Origin: Vibrio fortis
GTDB taxonomy: Bacteria; Pseudomonadota; Gammaproteobacteria; Enterobacterales; Vibrionaceae
Direction of reading: 5' to 3'
DNA: 64,000 nt
Assembly (NCBI RefSeq): GCF_024347475.1
Contig: NZ_AP025489.1
Coordinates: forward strand, 268,196-332,195
In this document: in pieces, positions 8,573-17,309 of the stretch
Layout of the letters: every line of letters begins with the position of its first letter
How positions within the stretch are numbered: the first letter of the stretch is position 1
Made by a program: the position numbers and the translations under genes
The notes under the pieces: generated by a model
What the model saw: the letters and a program-made list of their open reading frames with translations, nothing else
The model's database searches: none
What the model was told of the DNA's origin: nothing

Positions 8573-8597
8573 AAAGGGTAGCGAAATGCTACCCTTT
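8573..8597. terminator. Bidirectional terminator
   Basis: AAAGGGTAGC / GCTACCCTTT is a perfect 10-bp stem with a 5-nt loop between the convergent molybdoenzyme and katG genes; A and T ends serve both strands. Confidence 0.8.
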
Positions 8598-8616
8598 GTC
8601 TTCCTTAACCTAAAGC

Positions 8617-10818
8617 TTATTTCAGGTCAAAACGGTCTGCGTTCATGACTTTCGTCCATGCCGCGATAAAGTCTTTTACAAACTTCTCTTTCGCGTCGTC
8701 ACATGCATAAAGCTCAGCGAGTGCTCTGAGTTGAGAGTTAGAACCGAAGACAAGGTCTACGCGTGTTGCCGTCCATTTTTTCTCACCTGTTGCTCTGTCT
8801 GTGCCTAAGTAAGCACTGTTGTTTGGACAAACAGGCTTCCACTCAGTCGCCATATCAACAAGGTTCACGAAGAAATCATTGCTCAAAACGCCAACCTTAT
8901 CGGTCAACACTCCGTGAGGGGTATTGTTGTAGTTCGCGCCTAGCACACGCAGACCACCGATGAGTACGGTCATTTCTGGTGCTGACAGACCAAGTAGTTG
9001 TGCCTTATCAAGTAGCATCTCTTCTGCAGGTACTGTGAAGAGTTTTTTCGCAAAGTTGCGGAAACCGTCTGCTTCTGGCTCAAGAACTGCAAAAGATTCG
9101 GCGTCTGTGTGCTCATCTGTGGCATCAACACGGCCTGTCGAGAATGGCACTTCAACACTGAAACCACCATCTTGAGCTGCTTTTTCAATCGCAGCATTAC
9201 CCGCTAGGATGATCAAGTCAGCAATAGAAATACCACGGTCATTGGTGTTGAATGCAGAACGAACGGATTCAAGTTTGGTCAGAACTTTGTCCAGTTGTTC
9301 TGGTTGGTTTGCTTCCCAATCTTTTTGAGGTGCTAAACGAATGCGAGCACCGTTTGCACCACCACGGAAGTCTGAACCACGGAATGTTGATGCACTTGAC
9401 CATGCTGTGTAAACCAGTTCGGATACAGTTAAGTCCGTTGCAAGAATCGCTTGTTTAAGTTCTGCGATATCGCTGTCTGATAGTGTGTCAAAGCTTGCTG
9501 CTGGCAGCGGATCTTGCCAAATCAAATCTTCAGCTGGAGATTCTTCACCCAAGTAACGGCTCTTCGGACCCATATCGCGGTGAGTCAATTTAAACCAGGC
9601 GCGAGCAAACGCATCTGCAAACTCTTCCGGGTTCTGGTGGAAGCGTTTCGAAATTGGACCGTAGATTGGGTCCATACGCATCGCCATATCGGCTGTGGTC
9701 ATGATGGTTTTCACTTTCACAGAAGCGTCGTGCGCTTTCGGCGCCATATGGTCTTCTGTGACTCCAATCGGCTCCCATTGCCATGCACCTGTTGGGCTTT
9801 TCACTAGATCCCAATCGTAGCCAAATAGCATGTCGAAGTAGCCGTTATCCCATTGGATTGGGTTTGGCGTCCAAGCGCCTTCAATACCGCTGGTGGTTGT
9901 ATCGTCACCTTTACCACTGCCGAAGCTGTTTTTCCAACCGAAGCCCATCTCTTCAAGTGGCGCAGCTTCTGGCTCGGGTCCCATAGCCGATTCAGGGCCT
10001 GCACCATGCGTTTTACCGAAGGTATGGCCGCCAGCAACCAGTGCTACTGTTTCTTCGTCGTTCATACCCATACGAGCGAATGTATCGCGAATGTCACGAC
10101 CTGACGCCAGAATGGTTGGTTCGCCATTTGGACCTTCTGGGTTTACGTAGATCAGACCCATTTGCACGGCTGCCAATGGTTTTTCAAGATCGCGCTCGCC
10201 GGAATAACGCTCGTCACCTAGCCATTCGCTTTCAGCACCCCAATAGATGTCTTCTTCTGGTTCCCAAATATCTTGGCGACCTCCAGAGAAACCAAAGGTA
10301 GGTAGCCCCATTGATTCGATTGCAACGTTACCCGCCAAGATAAACAAGTCTGCCCATGAAAGGCTGTTACCGTATTTTTTCTTGATAGGCCAAAGAAGAC
10401 GACGTGCTTTGTCTAAGTTACCGTTATCTGGCCAACTGTTGAGTGGAGCAAAGCGTTGGTTACCTGTATTACCGCCCCCACGTCCATCTGAAGTTCGATA
10501 TGTTCCTGCAGCGTGCCATGCCATACGGATCATGAATGGACCGTAGTGACCGTAGTCGGCTGGCCACCAATCTTGAGAGTCTGTCATTAGAGCTTCAAGA
10601 TCGGCTTTTACTGCTTTCAGATTTAGTGCTTTAAACGCTTCTGCATAATTGAAGTTTTCATCAAGCGGATTCGACTTGGTGTCGTTTTGGTGGAGGATTT
10701 TCAAGTTCAATTGATTAGGCCACCAATCGACGTTTTTCGTTGCTTTACCACCAAGGGTTGTGTTCCCGCCATGCATTACTGGGCATTTGCCCGCATTACC
10801 ATTTTGCTCACCGTGCAT
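8617..10818 (-). CDS. katG: Catalase-peroxidase
   Basis: This 733-residue haem enzyme has the KatG hallmarks: distal Arg98-Trp101-His102 in MIRMAWHAAGTYRT, the cross-linking Tyr in YVNPEGPNGEP and the nearby MGMNDEE methionine of the Trp-Tyr-Met adduct, and the proximal haem His in LVAGGHTFGKTHGAG. The second, non-haem half repeats the fold (SDFRGGANGARIRLAPQKDW). It removes hydrogen peroxide in the cytoplasm. GGAGATAG precedes the ATG. It stands alone, and OxyR control is likely by analogy, although I could not identify a good site. Confidence 0.97.
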   Translation of the reverse strand: MHGEQNGNAGKCPVMHGGNTTLGGKATKNVDWWPNQLNLKILHQNDTKSNPLDENFNYAEAFKALNLKAVKADLEALMTDSQDWWPADYGHYGPFMIRMAWHAAGTYRTSDGRGGGNTGNQRFAPLNSWPDNGNLDKARRLLWPIKKKYGNSLSWADLFILAGNVAIESMGLPTFGFSGGRQDIWEPEEDIYWGAESEWLGDERYSGERDLEKPLAAVQMGLIYVNPEGPNGEPTILASGRDIRDTFARMGMNDEETVALVAGGHTFGKTHGAGPESAMGPEPEAAPLEEMGFGWKNSFGSGKGDDTTTSGIEGAWTPNPIQWDNGYFDMLFGYDWDLVKSPTGAWQWEPIGVTEDHMAPKAHDASVKVKTIMTTADMAMRMDPIYGPISKRFHQNPEEFADAFARAWFKLTHRDMGPKSRYLGEESPAEDLIWQDPLPAASFDTLSDSDIAELKQAILATDLTVSELVYTAWSSASTFRGSDFRGGANGARIRLAPQKDWEANQPEQLDKVLTKLESVRSAFNTNDRGISIADLIILAGNAAIEKAAQDGGFSVEVPFSTGRVDATDEHTDAESFAVLEPEADGFRNFAKKLFTVPAEEMLLDKAQLLGLSAPEMTVLIGGLRVLGANYNNTPHGVLTDKVGVLSNDFFVNLVDMATEWKPVCPNNSAYLGTDRATGEKKWTATRVDLVFGSNSQLRALAELYACDDAKEKFVKDFIAAWTKVMNADRFDLK

Positions 10819-11077
10819 ATCTATCTCCTGAATGCGACGAAGTTAACTAACAACCAACCTTAGATACGATTCATGAAAGGATGATTATCTATCCAGTTAA
10901 AGTTATTTGTATTATTAATTAATATAACCATAAAATAAATGTGGTTATGTGTCTATGTATTAAGAATGGCATCAAAGCGGTAAAAAAGCAGATCACTTAT
11001 TTCTATTTCTTTGATAGAAAAATCCTATTGATCTCTTTTGTGAAGAGTGGTGGCAGGTGAGTGGGGTCTTAGATAAA
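10819..11077. other. katG upstream region
   Basis: AT-rich promoter region. It includes an inverted repeat ATAACCA-N11-TGGTTAT (10924-10948) of unknown meaning. No coding sequence was seen. Confidence 0.4.
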
Positions 11078-11115
11078 AAAACGCCTCAAACGAATTGTTC
11101 CGCTTGAGGCGTTTT
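11078..11115 (-). terminator. Terminator downstream of VC0807-family gene
   Basis: AAAACGCCTCAA and TTGAGGCGTTTT form a perfect 12-bp stem with a 14-nt loop, directly after the stop codon of the minus-strand gene. A/T tails on both sides allow use in either direction. Confidence 0.8.
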
Positions 11116-11133
11116 GTTGTTCAGATGAAACCG

Positions 11134-11829
11134 TTACTTAGTGTGAAAGATTTGCTCGGTTTCTAAGTGAGTCATTGCGCGTACTTGACGCCAGATGTAG
11201 TAAAAAATACCAAACATCATCAGCATGCTTGGGATTGCAATCGCTGGGTAGCTGTAAAGAGTGAGCTTGCCAAGCTCCTCGTTAAACGCTGCTGTGCCAG
11301 CAGGGCTGGTTACAATCCATGTCGCTAAGAAGTAATTCATCGCCGAAGAGAAGGCGAATGTACTTGCAAATAGGTAGTTTGAAGACATCAAGCAACGATC
11401 AAAAGCTTGTTTTTTTCCGTTTGCTTCAAGACGCTCATTGATGAGTGGCAAGTTAAGCACGCTGTCGTTAAGCAACATTTTTTGCATTAATGGGTAACGA
11501 GTGAATGTTGAACCCAATACCGCTAAGCCAATAAGGCCGGGGATCAAGGCTTCTTTAAGGGCTAACCAACGAGTATCCAGCTCAAGTAGGCCAATACCAC
11601 CCGTTAATAAAACGCTGATGAAACCAAGAGCCGCGATGAAATTGAATTTCTTGTTGCGGATCAGATCCATACCACCGTAAATGACAGGGAATAGCAGCGC
11701 CACAACTAATGCCATGGCAGTACCTAAGTGCTCTTCACCACTAAACTTCATCAAGATAAAAGATGGGATAAATACGTTAAAAAGGATCTCGAATAGGGGA
11801 TTCGACTTTTTTTCGGTCGTGTTGTTCAT
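11134..11829 (-). CDS. VC0807-family multi-pass membrane protein
   Basis: This 231-residue protein has about six hydrophobic segments (around residues 9-25, 35-52, 63-80, 93-110, 150-170 and 195-215) and resembles the Vibrio VC0807 family, distantly like septation-protein-A type membrane proteins. The paired motif LLNDSVLNLPLINERLEANG lies in a cytoplasmic loop. Its function is unknown. It is monocistronic with a strong terminator; no clear ribosome binding site precedes the ATG at 11829. Confidence 0.7.
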   Translation of the reverse strand: MNNTTEKKSNPLFEILFNVFIPSFILMKFSGEEHLGTAMALVVALLFPVIYGGMDLIRNKKFNFIAALGFISVLLTGGIGLLELDTRWLALKEALIPGLIGLAVLGSTFTRYPLMQKMLLNDSVLNLPLINERLEANGKKQAFDRCLMSSNYLFASTFAFSSAMNYFLATWIVTSPAGTAAFNEELGKLTLYSYPAIAIPSMLMMFGIFYYIWRQVRAMTHLETEQIFHTK

Positions 11830-12133
11830 AATGCTTTATTGACTCTGTTATGTCACTGCTAGTTACTTCATTAGAAGTTTCGATTGCATGGCAGCAGATG
11901 TAAAGTGTTCATGCGTCGCGTTGTGTAACGAGTTATGAAATATTTGCGGTCATTGAGCCACAAACTGGCGAGTCAGGCAAGGAAACTGGGGTAAAAGTTG
12001 TTATGACAAAGGAATACAGTGGCCATTATTCTCAATATCTTGCTTCTGTCAGTTGGGTACGATCTTCTACCATTTAGGCAGTCCCACCTTTTGAGAATGA
12101 GGCCACTGGAATCTGTTAACTAATAGCTATTGG
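11830..12133. other. Intergenic with long stem-loop
   Basis: This 304-nt region holds the inverted repeat listed at 12017-12108 and otherwise no recognisable gene. Confidence 0.5.
12017..12108. repeat. Long imperfect inverted repeat
   Basis: CAGTGGCC...ATTCTCAA at 12017-12035 is matched by TTGAGAAT..GGCCACTG at 12091-12108, leaving a 55-nt loop. It is downstream of the minus-strand 2OG oxygenase gene. It could be a structured 3' end, a small RNA or a remnant of a mobile element. Confidence 0.55.
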
Positions 12134-13039
12134 CTAGAAAGGAGCAAATGTGTCAGGTTTGTCGGTAGGCGTGGTCCAACGTTGGGTAGCATCAATCGTT
12201 GTATAGCTCGCACCCTGCATCGGAATTTGTCCACGATTTCCATATAGCCACAGCACTAAGTTTGAACGCTCACCTTGCGTGATTGGGTGGGTTGCGTGTG
12301 GTACATGTCCTCGATGGATCAACGCCACACCCGGCTCAAAGGTTTGGTCTACTAGGCCTCCTGTTGTCGGGTCGTAAAAGCTGACTTCAGACCCAGAGAA
12401 AGTTTCTTCGGGAAGGTTCATGTTGATGTTCAATGTCACCGAAGACGCATCAGTATGCATTCTCAAAGAAGTATCCGTATTCGGTTGGTACTGTATTGAG
12501 AAGCCAAAAGTTTGCGCGTCATAACCAATAATTTCTGGGAACAACAGTCGCGCAATTGGTCTCATGTACTTATCCAACATTTCACGATAAAACGTCTGGA
12601 AATTTGGTGCAGCTAGGTACCCCTCAGAACGTTCATCCAACATTGCACCACCTCGATTCAACGCAATGCCGTAAGGCGGTCTTAGTGGGATGTCTGCACT
12701 CGCCGCTGATGACAAATAGCTACGTAGTTGTTTGATGCTATCAACATCGAAAAATTGAAACTTATAAACACCAGGCGCAACTTCGCTTATTAACTCTTTG
12801 ACGGCATTTTCTTTGGTGGGTTCAGCCCACGAATTATTGATAGCATCACGTAATTTATGATCGATAAGTGATTCTGTTAATGGAGCTAAGCTCTGGTTCT
12901 TTTCCCACTCATCCCATGCGTTTTTAAAGAGTGCTCTATTGTTACTCCAAAACGCATGGACCTCAGGCGCTCGTTGTAACATCGCTTCGCGTGTTGGACG
13001 TTGTACATCTCGAGCTTGTTGTAATTGGTTCAGTGTCAT
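12134..13039 (-). CDS. 2-oxoglutarate/Fe(II)-dependent oxygenase
   Basis: This 301-residue protein has the double-stranded beta-helix iron site His195-x-Asp197 in SLRMHTDASSVTLNINMN and a distal His248, followed by Arg258 in HPITQGERSNLVLW, the expected 2-oxoglutarate anchor. The arrangement H-x(9)-R with a preceding Pro is like prolyl-4-hydroxylase-type enzymes. It would hydroxylate an unknown substrate in the cytoplasm. AGGAAATGG lies before the ATG. It is monocistronic, and the neighbours give no clue to the substrate. Confidence 0.8.
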   Translation of the reverse strand: MTLNQLQQARDVQRPTREAMLQRAPEVHAFWSNNRALFKNAWDEWEKNQSLAPLTESLIDHKLRDAINNSWAEPTKENAVKELISEVAPGVYKFQFFDVDSIKQLRSYLSSAASADIPLRPPYGIALNRGGAMLDERSEGYLAAPNFQTFYREMLDKYMRPIARLLFPEIIGYDAQTFGFSIQYQPNTDTSLRMHTDASSVTLNINMNLPEETFSGSEVSFYDPTTGGLVDQTFEPGVALIHRGHVPHATHPITQGERSNLVLWLYGNRGQIPMQGASYTTIDATQRWTTPTDKPDTFAPF

Positions 13040-13346
13040 CGTTCCATTTCCTATTCCGTTTTCTTATGGAACGAACTTATTACTTATCAATTCGTAGATA
13101 AATGGGGGTTTTATAGAAACACTATCAACAAAAAGTTGAAAAAGATGATTGAAAATGTCAATGGAGAGTGGAATAAGTCGTAAATTCGGCCTCTCAACTC
13201 GGTGAATTAGTCTTCATTAAGCTTATCTTTAAACCATGAATTATCGTTTTAAATGCTAAATTTAATGATAAACGATAATTTTTTATTGTTTATTTGGTCT
13301 TGGTGGTTATAATCTGACCTGCATACCAATATATTGGAGAGTTCAT
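13040..13346. promoter_or_regulatory. Promoter region with paired operator-like repeat
   Basis: The 307 nt between divergent genes contain AATTATCGTTT (13239-13249) and its exact inverse AAACGATAATT (13270-13280). The two centres are 31 bp apart, about three helical turns, 67 nt upstream of the DUF2975 gene. This fits an operator for the HTH protein encoded downstream, though a hairpin role is possible. Confidence 0.5.
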
Positions 13347-13895
13347 ATGAAAGATATTCAGAGATACAGCCGAAAGATTAGAGTGATCTTGCAAGCCTTG
13401 ATGCTGCTGCTTCCTTTATCAATGGTTTACTTTTGGGCATTTGTCCAAACACCTTGGGACTTCCTAACGACAACCGGCATTGTTCAGTTTAGTCATGATA
13501 TATCTAGCTACACATCTCAACCGCTATCGAACGAGACACGATTTTGGGCTCTAATCGTCAGCCTGCTGCCTTGCGGTGTTATTTTCTATGCGCTTCTGAT
13601 CTTAACTAAGCTCTTTAAAAGTTATGAAGCGAGCGAAGTGTTTACTGTTGAAACGGTTAAGTACTATCGCAAATTAGGGTTGAGTTTCTTTTACTGGGCG
13701 TTTGGTGGTCTTGTTTATAGTGGGCTCATCTCTGTCGTATTGAGTTTTAACAATCCTCCCGGTCAGCGCATTTTATCTATTAGCTTTACAGGCTTAGATG
13801 TTGTTACACTGTTTTGTGGAATGATTGTATTGGTTATTTCATACGTTATGAATGAAGCTCAAAAAATTGCTGATGAGCAAAGACACACGATCTAA
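13347..13895 (+). CDS. DUF2975 membrane protein
   Basis: This 182-residue protein has four predicted membrane segments (about residues 15-35, 70-92, 111-135 and 148-170) with a cytoplasmic loop SYEASEVFTVETVKYYRKLG, the usual feature of DUF2975 proteins. GGAGAG precedes the ATG. DUF2975 genes are commonly paired with a small Cro/CI-type repressor, and one follows 10 nt later here. The pair may form a membrane-linked signalling or autoregulatory module; the function is not established. Confidence 0.75.
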   Translation: MKDIQRYSRKIRVILQALMLLLPLSMVYFWAFVQTPWDFLTTTGIVQFSHDISSYTSQPLSNETRFWALIVSLLPCGVIFYALLILTKLFKSYEASEVFTVETVKYYRKLGLSFFYWAFGGLVYSGLISVVLSFNNPPGQRILSISFTGLDVVTLFCGMIVLVISYVMNEAQKIADEQRHTI

Positions 13896-13905
13896 GGCGC
13901 GGAGC

Positions 13906-14112
13906 ATGAACATAGTAATTAACCTTGATGTAATGATGGCAAAACGGAAAATGCGTTTGAAAGAGCTGTCAGAACAGGTTGGCGTCAGTGAACAGAACCT
14001 ATCGATTCTTAAAAACGGTAAGGCGAAGGCGATACGATTTAGTACGCTAGAGAAGATATGTGAAGTCTTAGAGTGCCAGCCTGGAGACATCATTGCTTAC
14101 CAAGCAACTTAA
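13906..14112 (+). CDS. Small Cro/CI-type (YozG-like) HTH regulator
   Basis: This 68-residue protein is one helix-turn-helix domain: MRLKELSEQVGVSEQNLSIL covers helices 2-3, followed by KAIRFSTLEKICEVLECQPGDI, as in Xre-family repressors of the YozG type. I start at the ATG at 13906 (MNIVINLDVMM), 10 nt after the DUF2975 stop and with AAGG 8 nt upstream; the open frame reaches back to 13852 inside the previous gene. It probably regulates its own operon through the paired repeat at 13239-13280. Confidence 0.8.
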   Translation: MNIVINLDVMMAKRKMRLKELSEQVGVSEQNLSILKNGKAKAIRFSTLEKICEVLECQPGDIIAYQAT

Positions 14113-14199
14113 GGGCGAATGCTGTGACAACAATCCGATGTTGCAGCCCATCCTTAATGAGCGATATTATATGCCTCTTTTGTTCGCCAAGGTTTCACG

Positions 14200-14607
14200 A
14201 TGTCAGATGAAGAATTAGCGCTAGAGTGGATGCGCCAGCAAGCTCATAAAATTGACCCATACGTTGAAAACCCAACTTTCGACGAATGCGCTGAGCTGCT
14301 TGAACCCGCTTTTAAGAAAGGAAAGACGATTGGTCAGTTAAAGTTTCTGTTAGGCGAGGCAGACCGAAGAGCAGGTGCGGCGGAACGTAAACACGCGGCA
14401 TTAAAGTACGCAAAGGAAAAGAGTCCGAACGCGGGGCAAATTTTGCGATTGCAAAGTAAGCTTCAACAAGTTCAATTGGCGCTTAAGTTAGCGACGGGAG
14501 ATAACAATATGACCATCTCTCAATTCTGTGCCGAATATGAAGTGAGCAAGCGAGATGGAAGTACCGCTTGGCATGAGAAATTGGTTCAGCAGGGAAAGAA
14601 AAGATAG
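14200..14607 (+). CDS. Hypothetical protein, helical
   Basis: I do not recognise this 135-residue protein. It is charged and helical, with an Ala/Arg/Lys-rich central stretch (RRAGAAERKHAALKYAKEKS) and a predicted coiled region LRLQSKLQQVQLALKLATGD. There is no signal peptide or membrane segment, so it is likely cytoplasmic. An AGG lies 8 nt before the ATG. A strong terminator follows at 14675-14721, so it appears to be a real single-gene unit. Confidence 0.6.
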   Translation: MSDEELALEWMRQQAHKIDPYVENPTFDECAELLEPAFKKGKTIGQLKFLLGEADRRAGAAERKHAALKYAKEKSPNAGQILRLQSKLQQVQLALKLATGDNNMTISQFCAEYEVSKRDGSTAWHEKLVQQGKKR

Positions 14608-14674
14608 TTTCAACGTATATTGATGCTGGTCTAAGAGCAAACCCTGCTCTTTAGCACCTGTTCTAAGTCGTTCG

Positions 14675-14721
14675 AAAAGCCACTTATTTATCTGATATGA
14701 AGATAAATAAGTGGCTTTTTT
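14675..14721 (+). terminator. Rho-independent terminator
   Basis: AGCCACTTATTTATCT and AGATAAATAAGTGGCT form a 16-bp stem with a 7-nt loop followed by a T run. Confidence 0.9.
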
Positions 14722-14805
14722 AGTATTAGTCTTTCTAGTTTTGGCAACTTTGTCATATCGCGTTACGTTTCACAGAGGAATGAATGGTGTGAACATTGTT
14801 GTAAC

Positions 14806-14820
14806 TGTTATATTATAACA
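14806..14820. promoter_or_regulatory. Zur box
   Basis: TGTTATATTATAACA is an exact 15-bp match to the core of the gammaproteobacterial Zur site (TGTTATANTATAACA). It lies 16 nt before the first ATG of the zinc-related zevA-like gene, where it would cover the -10 region. Confidence 0.8.
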
Positions 14821-14836
14821 TTATGTAAAGCCGTAT

Positions 14837-15568
14837 ATGTTAGCCATGAAATTTCAACTTTTCGTTATCCATTCCTTTTCGCACATTCTGCCTCGCTTCA
14901 TCGATCGTTTATTTAAAGCTCGTTTTAAAAGCATTGTTTTCCTTTGTTTTGCATTGCTTCCTTTTGCCCCGAGCTTACAAGCTCACCCCCATTCCTGGAT
15001 CGAAATGAAAACCCACATAGAGGGGGAAGATGGGATGATCACCGGACTGTCGATGGAATGGTCGTTTGACGCCATGACTTCTATGTATATGCTCGATGGT
15101 GAAGATATCGCCGCAGAAAGTGAAGAAGAGATTTTTGAGAAGCTTGCTTCATCCGTGATAGACAACATGATGTTTGAGCATTACTTCACTTATTTTTATG
15201 AGGGCGAAACGCCAATAAGATACGCCATTGCTGAGAACGCCAAGTTTAAACGAGATAAAGCGAAATTAGTGATGACGTTCGATCTTCCGCTCTCTACGCC
15301 TCAGGCAGTGACGAGAGATACGTTACGCCTACTTATTTTTGACCCAAGCTATTTTGTCGATATGTCGTGGGACTCTAAGAGTGATGTCAGCTTATCCCCT
15401 GAGCTGGATAGACAATGCTCACTGACGTTGGTGGAACCGAACCCGACTCCAGAGCAGATGAGTTACGCAATGTCATTATCGGTTGAAGCCGACCCTGACA
15501 ACACCTTAGGTCAGCTCTTTACCCAAACTATTAAACTCAACTGCGCCATTGTCACTGGTTCTCATTGA
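14837..15568 (+). CDS. zevA: DUF1007 periplasmic protein, ZevA-like
   Basis: This 243-residue protein has an N-terminal hydrophobic signal segment (SIVFLCFALLPFAPSLQA near residues 35-52) and the DUF1007 opening AHPHSWIEMKTHI just after the cleavage region, with a His pair well placed for metal binding. In Haemophilus, ZevA pairs with the RcnA-like ZevB for zinc uptake. Here a perfect Zur box precedes it and the partner gene follows 41 nt later. ATG codons at 14837 and 14846 are both possible; the Zur box is so close that the mRNA leader must be very short. Confidence 0.8.
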   Translation: MLAMKFQLFVIHSFSHILPRFIDRLFKARFKSIVFLCFALLPFAPSLQAHPHSWIEMKTHIEGEDGMITGLSMEWSFDAMTSMYMLDGEDIAAESEEEIFEKLASSVIDNMMFEHYFTYFYEGETPIRYAIAENAKFKRDKAKLVMTFDLPLSTPQAVTRDTLRLLIFDPSYFVDMSWDSKSDVSLSPELDRQCSLTLVEPNPTPEQMSYAMSLSVEADPDNTLGQLFTQTIKLNCAIVTGSH

Positions 15569-15609
15569 TGTTGTGTAGTAACAGATGAAGAATTACAGGT
15601 TCTAATCCA

Positions 15610-16659
15610 ATGCAGAAAAATCAATTTAAAACAAACTATTGTCTGATTGGTCTCGGGGCTGCACTGCTTGTGATTGTTGGTGTTTACCAACTTTGGACAA
15701 TGTGGCCATCTTTGGTTTTATCGAGTATTCAGTGGCAGAAAGAAGTAAACGCCCAACTTGCCGATTTGCTCTATGAAGCAAAGTATTCACCATGGGCGGC
15801 GGGGAGTTACTTGATCGGTTTTAGCTTCGTCTACGGTATGCTTCATTCACTTGGGCCTGGGCATGGTAAAGTGATTGTATCTACCTACTTGGCAACTCAT
15901 CCCACAAAGGTCAAGGCAAGTTTAGTGCTTACAGTGGTGTCAGCGTTGCTACAGGCATTGGTAGCTATTCTGCTAGTTAGTGTTTTGATTTGGGGATTTA
16001 ACGCCTCGATGCGTGTTGTGAATGATAAAGCAAATATGTTTGTTTTATTGAGTTTTGCTTTGGTTGCTGCAGTTGGAGCCCTGATTTGTTGGAAAGCGCT
16101 CCGCAACATCTATAAAACTATGCGCAAGCCTAAGCTCAAAGTGAAAGCCATCACTGTCCTTCCAACGAGTGGGCAGTCTCCGCTAACAATGCAAGCGCCA
16201 ACCTTAAACTCGATCAGCATACAAAAGCCAATAGCTCACACGTATCACGCAGGTTGTGGATGTGGGCATCAGCATGTCGCCGACGCAGAAGCGATTAATA
16301 AAGCTTCCACCTTGCGAGAGTATGCCGGGATTATCGTTACTATTGGTGTAAGACCTTGTACTGGTGCGGTTATGGTTCTTCTGTTTGCCAATGTTGTTGG
16401 CCTGTATTGGATGGGTGTATTGAGTGCGTTGGCTATGGCTGCCGGTACGGCACTGACCACATCCCTGATCGCCATAATGACTCTTACAGGAAAGCACTTA
16501 GTAAAACGGTATCTATCTGTAGGTAATCAAATCGGTAATGACACATGGAGAGTTGCGGGCCATTACTTGCAGCTGTTTGGTGGCATGTTACTTATCGTTA
16601 TTGGAACTCTTCTTCTTAATGGACAAGAGAGCGGCATGTCGCCTGTCTTTACGATGTAG
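15610..16659 (+). CDS. zevB: NicO/RcnA-type metal transporter, ZevB-like
   Basis: This 349-residue membrane protein has the NicO-family motifs: GMLHSLGPGHGKVIVSTYLA after the first membrane segments and GVRPCTGAVMVLLFAN later, with six or more membrane helices. A cytoplasmic or periplasmic loop around residues 205-230 is Cys/His-rich (HTYHAGCGCGHQHVADAE), as expected for metal binding. NicO proteins often handle Ni or Co, but the zevA neighbour and Zur box point to zinc uptake under zinc shortage. Confidence 0.8.
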   Translation: MQKNQFKTNYCLIGLGAALLVIVGVYQLWTMWPSLVLSSIQWQKEVNAQLADLLYEAKYSPWAAGSYLIGFSFVYGMLHSLGPGHGKVIVSTYLATHPTKVKASLVLTVVSALLQALVAILLVSVLIWGFNASMRVVNDKANMFVLLSFALVAAVGALICWKALRNIYKTMRKPKLKVKAITVLPTSGQSPLTMQAPTLNSISIQKPIAHTYHAGCGCGHQHVADAEAINKASTLREYAGIIVTIGVRPCTGAVMVLLFANVVGLYWMGVLSALAMAAGTALTTSLIAIMTLTGKHLVKRYLSVGNQIGNDTWRVAGHYLQLFGGMLLIVIGTLLLNGQESGMSPVFTM

Positions 16660-16794
16660 TGTTATTGAACAAATAGAGGCGTTTTAAACGGACACGCAAT
16701 ATGCGCTATGTCTATGTTTTTGATTCTAAGTATTTATATTATAGATGTATTTTTATAAAGTACCCACTCAGCTTGGGGTTGTTTATCAACCTCG

Positions 16795-16828
16795 AAAAAA
16801 GTGAAGGAGCATGCTCCTTCGCTTTTTT
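16795..16828 (+). terminator. Rho-independent terminator after zevAB
   Basis: AAAAAGTGAAGGAGC and GCTCCTTCGCTTTTT pair with one mismatch and end in a T run, about 140 nt after zevB. Confidence 0.8.
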
Positions 16829-16855
16829 TAACTAAACTCAATAATGGAGTTATCA

Positions 16856-17071
16856 ATGAGTTATAGATGGGCACTTTTTCGTCATAATTATTCATTTATA
16901 GGCGCTGCTTTCGAAATATTTATCGTAGCACTATGCATTTTTTCATTGGCGTTACCTCTTGTATCTGAAAGCTTGTTAACCTTACAAATCTCGTCAGGGT
17001 TACTACTCTTCTGTTTTGTCTTGATGTTTACTTTCGCCCGCAGTGATAAATTACGAAGCTCGATGCATTGA
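16856..17071 (+). CDS. Small hydrophobic protein, two membrane segments
   Basis: A 71-residue protein starting MSYRWALFRHNYSFIGAAFE has two predicted membrane helices (about residues 16-36 and 42-60) and a short basic tail. GGAG lies 6 nt before the ATG at 16856; a second ATG in frame at 16844 lacks such a site. I do not recognise the family. It lies between a terminator and a gene-free stretch, so it is probably a lone gene or a remnant. Confidence 0.5.
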   Translation: MSYRWALFRHNYSFIGAAFEIFIVALCIFSLALPLVSESLLTLQISSGLLLFCFVLMFTFARSDKLRSSMH

Positions 17072-17309
17072 ATTCACGTAATTGCACTTAATTAGTAACT
17101 GAATCACACCTTTGGACTAGCGCGGCTTTACTGACCGCGCGTCTTAATATGACTTCTTCTTCGCCTACCTGTAATTATTCATGACTGGTTAATTTAACAC
17201 GGGCACTAATACACAATTGCCCAGACGCTTTATTGGCCTAGATTTTGACTCGAGGCACTTTTGAATTCGAAAATGCCCCACTCCAAGCTAGCTCCTTAGA
17301 CGTCATACT

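Noticed and set aside
10840..10960. OxyR site upstream of katG
   Set aside because: Only scattered partial matches to ATAG/CTAT with wrong spacing.
17120..17140. GC hairpin GCGCGG/CCGCGC as terminator of the small membrane protein gene
   Set aside because: Only 6 bp with a 9-nt loop and no T run; kept out of the feature list.
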